32,331 nucleotides of DNA from assembly GCF_014644735.1 (NCBI RefSeq), contig NZ_BMKZ01000018.1:1-32331 (forward strand), given 5' to 3'. This stretch comes from Caldalkalibacillus thermarum (GTDB taxonomy: Bacteria; Bacillota; Bacilli; Caldalkalibacillales; Caldalkalibacillaceae). A program made the translations under genes and the position numbers. This document shows positions 8,763-15,887 of the stretch, one piece after another (position 1 is the stretch's first letter; each line of letters opens with the position of its first letter). Below the pieces are notes generated by a model. It saw nothing but the letters and a program-made list of their open reading frames with translations, did no database searches and was not told the origin of the DNA.

Positions 8763-8791
8763 ATTATAGCAGCCAAAAGCGTTCCTGTCAC
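8763..8791 (-). promoter_or_regulatory. Sigma-A promoter of fadF
   Basis: On the minus strand GTGACA (8791-8786) is followed after exactly 17 bases by TATAAT (8768-8763). The -35 box matches the consensus at five of six positions and the -10 box at all six. Transcription would start near 8756, and the FadR-type site lies directly downstream. Confidence 0.75.
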
Positions 8792-8840
8792 TGTATATTT
8801 CTAATTTACTGACAGTTGGTGATTTTATTATAACATACAT

Positions 8841-8858
8841 TGAATGAATAGTCATTCA
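8841..8858. promoter_or_regulatory. Perfect FadR box upstream of mscS
   Basis: TGAATGAATAGTCATTCA is a perfect palindrome in both seven-base half-sites and fits the published Bacillus FadR consensus. It lies 67 bases before the mscS start. On the plus strand a weak promoter (a TTACTG-like -35 near 8807 and TATAAC at 8829-8834) would put the box at about -6 to +12. On the fadF side it lies about 50 bases upstream of the -35 box, so it may serve both divergent genes. Confidence 0.75.
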
Positions 8859-8925
8859 TTTTCTATGAAAGAAATGATGATTTGTGGGCAAAATTTATCC
8901 AGATACTTTTTAAGGAGGTTTGACA

Positions 8926-9780
8926 GTGATCGACATCATGTATGCTCTGATGGCTTGGTTAACCAGCGGTGCCTTTTGGGTGCAAGCAGGCTATGTGCTG
9001 CTCAAAATTGTGGTGATTATGTTATTGGCCCGCCTGGTGATCAGCCTTGGCCAACGTATGGTACACAAGCTGCTTACTGTCCGTCACAACCGCTTCTTAT
9101 CCTTGCCCAGTGAACGGCAGCAAACAATTCAGAGTCTGCTCAACAGCGTATTGCGCAATGTGATTTATTTTATAGCTATTCTGGTCATTTTGGCTGAATT
9201 GGGTTTCAGCATCGGGCCTGTTTTAGCCGGCTTGGGTATTGTGGGACTGGCGGTCGGTTTTGGCGCCCAAAATTTGGTCCGTGATGTGCTGAGCGGTTTT
9301 TTTATCTTGCTGGAGGACCAGTTTTCCGTGGGGGATTTTGTCACTATTGGCCAATATACCGGAACAGTGCAAGAATTTGGCCTGCGCATCACTAAAATAA
9401 AAGAATTTACGGGACAGGTGCATATCATTCCCAATGGGCATATCACCGAAGTGACGAACTATTCCCGGGAAAACGCCGTCGCTGTATTAGACGTGGGCAT
9501 CTCCTACGATACCCCCATTAACAGAGCGGAGCAAGTACTGGAAAAGTTGTTGGCTGAGTTTGCCCAAACTGAAGAAGATGTGGTGGGTGATCCCAGCGTG
9601 TTGGGTGTGCAGGATCTGGGTGAATCAGAAGTTGTCATCCGTATCACCGTCCCCTGCCGTCCCATGACGCATTGGGCCTTGGCCCGCAAACTGAGAAAAA
9701 TGGTTAAAGAACGCTTTGATCAGGAGGGTATTGACATTCCCTTTCCGCAGCTGGTGGTGCATCAACATCAAGCACGTTAA
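8926..9780 (+). CDS. mscS: Small-conductance mechanosensitive channel (MscS family)
   Basis: This 284-residue inner-membrane protein has three predicted membrane helices (about 22-44, 75-95 and 96-120). The pore helix carries the MscS Gly/Ala pattern in GLAVGFGAQNLVRDVLSG. The cytoplasmic beta domain (EDQFSVGDFVTIGQYTGTV, IPNGHI) and the C-terminal alpha/beta domain complete the fold. MscS channels open under membrane tension and release solutes after osmotic downshock. The GTG at 8926 is preferred because AAGGAGG lies seven bases upstream. A TTG at 8920 is too close to that site. It is transcribed away from fadF, and a perfect FadR box in its leader suggests an unexpected link to fatty-acid status. 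Confidence 0.88.
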   Translation: MIDIMYALMAWLTSGAFWVQAGYVLLKIVVIMLLARLVISLGQRMVHKLLTVRHNRFLSLPSERQQTIQSLLNSVLRNVIYFIAILVILAELGFSIGPVLAGLGIVGLAVGFGAQNLVRDVLSGFFILLEDQFSVGDFVTIGQYTGTVQEFGLRITKIKEFTGQVHIIPNGHITEVTNYSRENAVAVLDVGISYDTPINRAEQVLEKLLAEFAQTEEDVVGDPSVLGVQDLGESEVVIRITVPCRPMTHWALARKLRKMVKERFDQEGIDIPFPQLVVHQHQAR

Positions 9781-9832
9781 CCAGATTTGCCAAACGAACA
9801 CCCATTCGCTACAATGGGGTTGAGCAATCTGG
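9781..9832. other. Nested inverted repeats between mscS and mrfA
   Basis: An outer stem CCAGATT/AATCTGG (9781-9787, 9826-9832) encloses an inner stem CCCATT/AATGGG (9801-9806, 9813-9818). It starts directly after the mscS stop codon. No T tract follows, so if it ends transcription it is not a typical intrinsic terminator. Confidence 0.4.
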
Positions 9833-9864
9833 ACGGCATGTTAATGGGAGAGTGAGAAAGAGCG

Positions 9865-12177
9865 GTGTACACCAGAAAAAACGTTGCCCAACTTCTGGAA
9901 GAGTTGAAGCAAGACCCGGCCTTTGCTGACCACATTGTGGAGTGGGTTACATTGCCTTCCCAAGAGGCAAAATATGCCCCGTTTCCTGAGGCGTTGCACC
10001 CCACAGTACGGAAAGCCCTGGAACAACGGGGCATCAAGGCACTGTACACACACCAAGCCACGGCCTTGGAAGCGGCTCTGGAAGGCAAAAATTTTGTCGC
10101 TGTCACCCCGACAGCTTCGGGCAAAACACTGTGCTACAATCTGCCTGTTTTAAATGCTATTGCTAACAATCCCCACACCAGAGCATTATATCTGTTTCCG
10201 ACCAAAGCTTTGGCCCAGGATCAGAAAACAGAATTGCAAACTTTTGTGGACGACATGAACGCAGACATTAAAACCCATACCTATGATGGTGACACGCCAG
10301 CCAATATCCGGCAAGTGATCCGCCAAGCGGGACATGTGGTCTTGACTAATCCGGATATGCTTCATGCGGCTATCCTGCCCCATCACACCAAATGGGTTGC
10401 CCTGTTTGAAAACCTGAAGTATGTCGTGATAGATGAACTGCACACCTACCGGGGGGTTTTCGGCAGCCATGTGGCCAATGTGCTGCGCCGCCTGAAGCGG
10501 ATCTGCCGCTTTTACGGCAGTTCGCCCCAGTTTTTCTGCACGTCAGCCACCATTGCCAACCCCAAGGAGCTGGCTGAGCAGCTCACCGGTGAACCCATGG
10601 TGCTGGTTGACAACAACGGCGCCCCCAGGGGGAAGAAACATTTTATCCTGTATAATCCGCCGGTGGTCAACAAACCGTTAAATATTCGCCACAGCGCCAC
10701 GCTTGAAGCCCGGCGGATTGCCAGCCTGCTCTTAAAAAACGGGATCCAAACCATCGTCTTTGCCAGAAGCCGGGTCAAAGTGGAGGTCATCTTACATTAC
10801 CTCCGCCAGCTGGTGCAAAAAGAACTGGGGCCCAAATCCATCCGCGCCTACCGGGGAGGGTATCTGCCCAAAGAACGGCGGGAAATTGAAAGCGGCTTAA
10901 GAAATGGGAATATTCGCTGTGTTGTCAGCACCAATGCCTTGGAACTGGGCGTGGACATCGGACAGCTGCAAGCGTGCGTCTTGACCGGCTATCCAGGAAC
11001 GATCGCCAGCCTGTGGCAGCAAGCCGGGCGGGCCGGCCGGCGTCAGGACGAATCGGTCGTCTTCCTGGTGGGCAGCTCGTCTCCCCTGGATCAGTATGTG
11101 ATGCAACATCCGGAGTTTATTTTTGAACGGAATCCGGAAACCGCCCGCATCCAGCCGGACAACTTGATTATTCTGGTTGATCATATTAAATGTGCCGCTT
11201 ATGAGCTTCCTTTTCGTCAAGGCGAGACTTTTGAAGGAGTGGAGATTGAAGAAATCCTTCATTTTCTGGCCGAAGAACAGGTGTTGCATTACCAGAAAAA
11301 CAAATGGTACTGGATGAATGACTCTTTTCCGGCCCATAACATCAGCTTGCGTTCCGCTTCCCAGGAAAATGTGGTCATCATCGACCAAACAGAGGCCCCC
11401 AATGTGAAGGTGATCGGGGAAATGGACCGTTTCAGCGCCATGACCTTGTTGCATGATGAGGCGATATACCTGCATCAAGGCAAACAATATCAGGTGGAAA
11501 AACTGGATTACGAACAGAAAAAAGCATACGTGCGGGAAGTGAACGTTGATTATTACACTGATGCCAATCTGGCCGTGCAGCTCAAAGTGCTGGAAGTGGA
11601 TAAACAGCGGGAAGAGAGGGGCGTCTCCTTCGCGTACGGCGACGTAACCGTCAATGCCATGGCCACTATTTTTAAGAAAATTAAATTTGAAACCCATGAA
11701 AACATTGGCTCCGGTCCCATTCATCTGCCAGAAGAAGAGTTGCACACCACAGCTGCCTGGGTCAGCCTGCCTGCCCATCTCCTGAACACTTACGGTGAAG
11801 CCCGCCTGGAGCAAGGGTTGGTCGGTTTAGCCCATATATTGAGACACGTGGCTTCATTTTACGTGATGTGTGATCCCCAAGATTTATTTGTCACTCCGCA
11901 AGTGAAAGCAGTGCATAATGAGCAGCCTACGATCTTTCTGTACGACCGCTATCCCGGGGGCATTGGCTTGAGCGAGCAGGTTTACCAAAGCATCGGTAAG
12001 ATTATGCAAGAAGTAGAACGAGCCATTCTCCGCTGTCCGTGTGAGAGCGGCTGCCCTTCCTGTGTAGGGGCCGCAGATGGTGCAGATACAAGGGAGAATA
12101 GCAGCGCCAACCGCAAGCAACTGGCCGTGGCCCTGCTGAACATCATTCGGGGAGAAGGGATCCGCCTTGTCACTTAA
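9865..12177 (+). CDS. mrfA: DEAD/DEAH-box helicase MrfA (YprA) of mitomycin-damage repair
   Basis: This 770-residue superfamily 2 helicase matches B. subtilis MrfA/YprA. That protein unwinds DNA and acts with the exonuclease MrfB in UvrABC-independent repair of mitomycin C adducts. The Q-motif region (YTHQATALEAAL), Walker A TASGKT (83-88), Walker B DELH (190-193), TSAT, and helicase C motifs including QQAGRAGRR are present. The C-terminal DUF1998 domain has a four-cysteine zinc site (Cys 724, 726, 730, 733 in CPCESGCPSC). The start is a GTG with only a weak purine-rich site upstream, so the exact start is less certain. Its 3' end overlaps by 11 bases the native TTG start of mrfB, showing tight coupling. 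Confidence 0.9.
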   Translation: MYTRKNVAQLLEELKQDPAFADHIVEWVTLPSQEAKYAPFPEALHPTVRKALEQRGIKALYTHQATALEAALEGKNFVAVTPTASGKTLCYNLPVLNAIANNPHTRALYLFPTKALAQDQKTELQTFVDDMNADIKTHTYDGDTPANIRQVIRQAGHVVLTNPDMLHAAILPHHTKWVALFENLKYVVIDELHTYRGVFGSHVANVLRRLKRICRFYGSSPQFFCTSATIANPKELAEQLTGEPMVLVDNNGAPRGKKHFILYNPPVVNKPLNIRHSATLEARRIASLLLKNGIQTIVFARSRVKVEVILHYLRQLVQKELGPKSIRAYRGGYLPKERREIESGLRNGNIRCVVSTNALELGVDIGQLQACVLTGYPGTIASLWQQAGRAGRRQDESVVFLVGSSSPLDQYVMQHPEFIFERNPETARIQPDNLIILVDHIKCAAYELPFRQGETFEGVEIEEILHFLAEEQVLHYQKNKWYWMNDSFPAHNISLRSASQENVVIIDQTEAPNVKVIGEMDRFSAMTLLHDEAIYLHQGKQYQVEKLDYEQKKAYVREVNVDYYTDANLAVQLKVLEVDKQREERGVSFAYGDVTVNAMATIFKKIKFETHENIGSGPIHLPEEELHTTAAWVSLPAHLLNTYGEARLEQGLVGLAHILRHVASFYVMCDPQDLFVTPQVKAVHNEQPTIFLYDRYPGGIGLSEQVYQSIGKIMQEVERAILRCPCESGCPSCVGAADGADTRENSSANRKQLAVALLNIIRGEGIRLVT

Positions 12178-12334
12178 AGGGAAGCTGAACCGGTTTAAAA
12201 GCCATCTCACGGTGGAGAAACAACACCCGGACAAAACAGGACAACCAAACGTACAGACCACCCAGCCAACCTTACATGAAGCCGGACAGCAGCTGGAAGC
12301 CGGACAGCCGGACATTCCCCATCGAGAGAACTAG
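12167..12334 (+). pseudogene. mrfB: Native 5' end of mrfB, cut by an in-frame TAG
   Basis: A TTG at 12167, behind a GGAGAAGGGA ribosome site, opens a frame reading MSLKGKLNRFKSHLTVEKQ and overlaps the end of mrfA by 11 bases, as expected for this gene pair. After 55 codons it meets TAG at 12332-12334. The same frame continues beyond the stop as ARFNTYPYVLDDEYALVRTV and then joins the downstream MrfB frame without any shift (12392 minus 12167 is 75 codons). The stop therefore splits one gene. A single change from TGG (Trp) would explain it. A base-call error, a real nonsense mutation or stop-codon readthrough remain possible. Confidence 0.75.
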
Positions 12335-12391
12335 GCACGGTTCAATACTTACCCGTATGTACTGGACGATGAGTATGCCCTGGTACGCACC

Positions 12392-13570
12392 GTGACCTAT
12401 CCGCTCGATTACCGGCACGGCTTATACCGGCTTGGAGAGCTCAAAGAGGTTGTTCAGCAGTGGAATGACCTTGCCTTTTCCCATCCCCTGTCTACTTTTA
12501 ACCGGGGTGAACAGAGTGAAGGGGAGCCACGAGCCCAATCTCTTGAGGCAGAAGATCTGCTCTTTTTTGATACGGAGACCACAGGTTTGGGCAGCGGCAC
12601 AGGCAACACCATATTTTTGCTGGGCTATGCCCGGCTGAAACGGGATCATGTGCACATCACCCAGTTTTTCTTGCCCGGCCCCTCTCATGAGGCAGCGTTT
12701 TACCATGGATTTTTGCAGGATGTCCGTGACTTAAAAAATTTGGTCACCTATAACGGCAAAGCGTTTGACTGGCCGCAGGTTAAAACCAGGCACACCTTTG
12801 TCAGGGAACGGGTGCCCAAGCTGCCCCGCTTTGGGCACTTTGACCTGCTGCATGCAGCCCGGCGGCTGTGGAAACAAGAACTGCACTCCTGCCGCCTGGC
12901 AGTGATTGAAGAACACAAACTGTCCATCCGGCGCGAGAGAGACACGGCTGGTTATTTAGCTCCCATGTTGTACTTTGACTACCTGCAAGACCCCTGTCCC
13001 GAAACGATCAAAGGCGTTTTTCGCCATAACGAATGGGATGTTTTGTCTTTGATCAGCTTATATATTCATCTATCCTCCCTTGTCTTGGGACGGCAAACTT
13101 CTACAGCAGAGGAAAAAGTTGAATTGGGCCGCTGGCTGGAACAGCTAGGGCAAGAGGAAGCGGCCCAAAACTGCTATGAAGAACTGCTGGCGTCACTTTC
13201 TGCCGACCATCACCTCTATGTGCCCGTTGCCCATCAACTGGCCAGTTTATACAAAAAACGGGGGAATTATGAGAAAGCTTTAGTGCTGTGGGAATCTCTC
13301 CCCGTTGACAACCATCCATACGGCCTGGAAATATTGATTGAATGCGCCAAACTGTACGAACATAAGCTGCAGGATGTTGAGAAAGCCTTGTTTTATGCCC
13401 GTCAGGCTTATGCCCGCTGGAAACAACACAAGCGCTTGCCCGGCCACGCTCCCCGCCAGGCCGAAGCCAATTTAGTGAAGCGCATTAACCGTTTGGAGAA
13501 GAAGATGAAAGGCAAGCAAGCCTGTGATATAGATGAGGGGCCCACCTTGTTTTCCTATGCGGAGTTTTAG
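12392..13570 (+). CDS. mrfB: 3'-5' exonuclease MrfB (YprB), main part after the in-frame stop
   Basis: The 392 residues downstream of the stop contain an intact RNase H-like DEDD exonuclease domain. Its motifs are FFDTETTGLG near residues 54-63, TYNGKAFDWPQVK, and HNEWDVLSL. A C-terminal TPR-like helical region (about 245-365) follows. In B. subtilis, MrfB is the nuclease partner of MrfA in mitomycin C repair. The GTG at 12392 is the first conventional start codon after the TAG, but no ribosome site precedes it. The sequence before it is also family-like, so it is not a natural start. Whether any active protein is made depends on readthrough or on the stop being a sequencing error. The catalytic residues themselves are undamaged. 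Confidence 0.75.
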   Translation: MTYPLDYRHGLYRLGELKEVVQQWNDLAFSHPLSTFNRGEQSEGEPRAQSLEAEDLLFFDTETTGLGSGTGNTIFLLGYARLKRDHVHITQFFLPGPSHEAAFYHGFLQDVRDLKNLVTYNGKAFDWPQVKTRHTFVRERVPKLPRFGHFDLLHAARRLWKQELHSCRLAVIEEHKLSIRRERDTAGYLAPMLYFDYLQDPCPETIKGVFRHNEWDVLSLISLYIHLSSLVLGRQTSTAEEKVELGRWLEQLGQEEAAQNCYEELLASLSADHHLYVPVAHQLASLYKKRGNYEKALVLWESLPVDNHPYGLEILIECAKLYEHKLQDVEKALFYARQAYARWKQHKRLPGHAPRQAEANLVKRINRLEKKMKGKQACDIDEGPTLFSYAEF

Positions 13571-13647
13571 ACACAGCTGGCACAGCAAGATGAATGTTCT
13601 GTCCCGCTTCAAGAGCGGCAGTTAGAACTAGTTAGAGGAGGATGTAA

Positions 13648-13818
13648 ATGGAACATATTTTAAGAAAATTACAGCCTGTGCTTGGTATCAATCGTCCGCT
13701 GCAAGGATGGGGCCTGATATCATCCTGCGAAAGAAAACGGCTAACATCAACTTACGTCAAAAAATGCTTTAAATATTACCGTTTTAAACGTAAAATGATA
13801 GTAAAAAATATGAGGTGA
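13648..13818 (+). CDS. Small ORF of 56 residues, unknown
   Basis: The ATG at 13648 is preceded by a strong AGAGGAGG ribosome site. The frame runs 56 codons to TGA at 13816 and ends inside the ribosome site of the coiled-coil gene, an arrangement that suggests translational coupling. The protein is basic, with a C-terminal cluster of Lys, Arg and Tyr (KKCFKYYRFKRK), and has no signal peptide or domain that I recognise. It may be a true small protein or the remnant of a longer gene. The ribosome site is the main evidence. Confidence 0.4.
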   Translation: MEHILRKLQPVLGINRPLQGWGLISSCERKRLTSTYVKKCFKYYRFKRKMIVKNMR

Positions 13819-13823
13819 AACGG

Positions 13824-14096
13824 ATGGATGAAAAGATCATTTTACAAGCGATAAGGGAGTTATCTGAGCAGATCAAAAACACCAATGCACGGCTAGACCG
13901 TATCGAGGAACGACTAGACCGCATTGAGGAACGGCTGGACCGCGTTGAGGAACGACTAGACCGCATTGAGGAACGGCTGACCCAAATTGAAGTCACTCAG
14001 GAAAAGATGAAGGATAGCATCGACTTGCTTGCTGAAAAACAGTGGGCGTTTGAGAATGATGTTTACCGATTAAAGAAGACACTCAATTTGAAGTAA
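13824..14096 (+). CDS. Small heptad-repeat coiled-coil protein
   Basis: This is a 90-residue, charged protein with no membrane segment. Residues 23-52 are consecutive seven-residue units of the form RLDRIEE, a parallel coiled coil. A shorter helical tail (KQWAFENDVYRLKKTLNLK) follows. The ATG at 13824 has AGGTGA five bases upstream. A GTG at 13815 would add three residues. Similar short coiled-coil proteins are common in Bacillales and lack a known function. The repeat number can change by slippage because the DNA repeats are nearly identical. An oligomerising or partner-binding role is a guess. Confidence 0.65.
   Translation: MDEKIILQAIRELSEQIKNTNARLDRIEERLDRIEERLDRVEERLDRIEERLTQIEVTQEKMKDSIDLLAEKQWAFENDVYRLKKTLNLK
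13890..13973 (+). repeat. Four tandem 21-bp units coding for coiled-coil heptads
   Basis: There are four 21-bp units, at 13890, 13911, 13932 and 13953. Units 2 and 4 are identical and units 1 and 3 differ at a few positions, which gives a 42-bp higher-order pattern. A degenerate fifth unit begins at 13974. Each unit codes for RLDRI/VEE, so unit gain or loss keeps the frame. Confidence 0.85.
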
Positions 14097-14142
14097 TCTT
14101 GGTATAGCTCCGCCTTTTAAGACTCTCTTTGCTAAACATCTC

Positions 14143-15099
14143 TCATTCTTTGCTGCCAAAAAACCGGTCCTGAATGGCCAACAGCCCCGGCGCTCCCCCT
14201 GTATGCCAAAAGAGTACTTTCTCATTGGGGCTGATTTTTCCTTTTTTAATGTAATCGATCAAAGCCGCCATCGCTTTGCCGGTGTAGACATGATCAAGAA
14301 TAATCGCTTCCAGGCGGGCCAGTGTCGTGATAGCTTCCTGCGCTTCTGCCGTCAGCTTGCCGTAACCGGGGCCGATATAGGCATCATCAAGCAGTAACTC
14401 CTTCGCTTTCCAGGCCGGTTCACATTCATAGAGACAACGCTTGATTCTGTCGGCAATATCAGGTACGGGCAGCCAGGGGCTGATTCCCAAGATGCGTGTT
14501 GTCTCGTACCGTCCGGCCCGTTCATTGGCCAGAAACAGACCGGCAAAGGTCCCGCCGCTTCCGGCGGTCACCACAATCCAGTCAAAATCATGATCGCCCA
14601 ATTCCTGATAAGCATCCACATAGCCTAAAGCGCCCAAACCGTTGGAGCCCCCGATAGGAATTAAATAGGGTCTGTGTCCCTCTTGGACAAGGGACTGATA
14701 AGCCTCTTCCAGCGCAGCCTCCATCTCTTCCGCCGTACGGGCTCCGCTGAAACGGACCTCTGCTCCCAGCAGTTCATTAAAAAACAGATTAGCTTGCCGG
14801 CGGCCCGGATCACGTCCAGCCAGCACCAGCACCGGTTTTAAGCCCACCTGCACGGCGACAGCAGCTGTCGCTTTGGCGTGGTTAGACTGCGGTCCTCCTG
14901 TGGTGAGCACGGTGTCGGCCCCTTGAGCCAAGGCATCGGCCATAATATACTGCAGCTTGCGGATTTTATTTCCTCCCGTCACGATGGACCCGGTCAAATC
15001 ATCCCGCTTGATCCAGATTTCCACTCCCAGCACTTCACTTAACCGCTCCAGGCGATGGAGGGGTGTTGGGCAGTGGCTTAAAGCCAAAGGCTTGATCAT
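14143..15099 (-). CDS. dcyD: PLP-dependent D-cysteine desulfhydrase / ACC deaminase family enzyme
   Basis: This is a 318-residue fold-type II PLP enzyme. The cofactor lysine is in TGGNKIRKLQ (Lys 45). The family segments KRDDLTG, TTGGPQSNHAKATA, and VVTAGSGGTFAGL (phosphate loop) are present. D-cysteine desulfhydrase converts D-cysteine to pyruvate, ammonia and sulfide. Related enzymes deaminate 1-aminocyclopropane-1-carboxylate, and the two cannot be told apart with certainty here. The ATG at 15099 has AGGAGGT eight bases upstream. A longer frame to 15237 runs through the intergenic region and is rejected. It is transcribed divergently from the SprT-type gene and stands alone. Confidence 0.82.
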   Translation of the reverse strand: MIKPLALSHCPTPLHRLERLSEVLGVEIWIKRDDLTGSIVTGGNKIRKLQYIMADALAQGADTVLTTGGPQSNHAKATAAVAVQVGLKPVLVLAGRDPGRRQANLFFNELLGAEVRFSGARTAEEMEAALEEAYQSLVQEGHRPYLIPIGGSNGLGALGYVDAYQELGDHDFDWIVVTAGSGGTFAGLFLANERAGRYETTRILGISPWLPVPDIADRIKRCLYECEPAWKAKELLLDDAYIGPGYGKLTAEAQEAITTLARLEAIILDHVYTGKAMAALIDYIKKGKISPNEKVLFWHTGGAPGLLAIQDRFFGSKE

Positions 15100-15257
15100 T
15101 TGACGGACCTCCTGTGCACATGTTGGCCAGCCACATGCTGGTTTACTGGTGAAAAGCATTACATTTTTGATGATACAGTGCCTGGTCGTCCTGCGCAATA
15201 ACAGTTCCAAGTGGTCATAACTAGAGAATGAACACAAATGGAAAGGACACGCTTAAG

Positions 15258-15818
15258 ATGGCCAGACACCCCAATCCCGAGCGTACGATTGATACCGATC
15301 CCCAAAAACTAAAGAGACTGGCTAACAAACTTTCCCTTCACTTTTGGGGAAAGCCATGCCAGATTCCTGTCACCTGGAACGGCCGCCTGACAAAAACCAT
15401 GGGCCGCTTCCTGTACACCGAACAAAACGGGCAGCGGACACCGCTTAAAATTGAAATCAGCAAGTACGCTGCCCACTGGATCGACAGGGAGATTTTTGTG
15501 GCCGTTTTGCTGCATGAGTTATGCCATTACCATTTGTTTATTGAAGGACGGCCCTATCATGACCACCATCCTGTTTTTGAACAGGAGTTAAGACGTGTAG
15601 GAGCGATCTCCACCCAGCGCGTTCAGCTGCCCCAAAAAGCATACAAACTGTATTGCCAACGCTGCGGAGGATACCTCGGCTTACGCCGGAGGATTAATGT
15701 TGGCCATTACCGCAGTATATGCTGCCGGGCTCCTATTCTAAAAGCAGAAACCTGGCTGGGTGAGTTTCGCTATGACGGACACATCTTGAAAAACAGCAAA
15801 GTTCGTCTGCCGGAGTGA
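15258..15818 (+). CDS. sprT: SprT-family zinc metalloprotein
   Basis: This 186-residue SprT-like protein has the metalloprotease motif HELCHYH (His 86, Glu 87, His 90) and a C-terminal zinc-ribbon-like set of cysteines (CQRCGG at 133-136 and CC at 155-156). SprT/YdcK proteins resemble the Spartan protease fold, but their bacterial substrates are unknown. At about 186 residues it is longer than the roughly 150 of B. subtilis YdcK. The ATG at 15258 is preferred because GGAAAGGA lies about ten bases upstream. An in-frame ATG at 15228 has no clear ribosome site and would add ten residues. It is followed by cardiolipin synthase about 70 bases downstream and may share its transcript. Confidence 0.8.
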   Translation: MARHPNPERTIDTDPQKLKRLANKLSLHFWGKPCQIPVTWNGRLTKTMGRFLYTEQNGQRTPLKIEISKYAAHWIDREIFVAVLLHELCHYHLFIEGRPYHDHHPVFEQELRRVGAISTQRVQLPQKAYKLYCQRCGGYLGLRRRINVGHYRSICCRAPILKAETWLGEFRYDGHILKNSKVRLPE

Positions 15819-15887
15819 TATTTTCGTTGATCATCTCCAATACTATAAGATACACATGCTTGGAAGGCAAAAAGGAGATGATCCCTG

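Noticed and set aside
10897-11814. Minus-strand open frame of 305 codons inside mrfA
   Set aside because: It is antisense to well-conserved helicase motifs and shows no protein family or ribosome site.
13890-13973. Tandem repeats considered as a CRISPR array
   Set aside because: The units are contiguous without spacers and code for regular heptads in frame.
15100-15237. 46-residue N-terminal extension of the D-cysteine desulfhydrase-type enzyme
   Set aside because: The AGGAGGT site before 15099 and the usual family length favour the shorter form.
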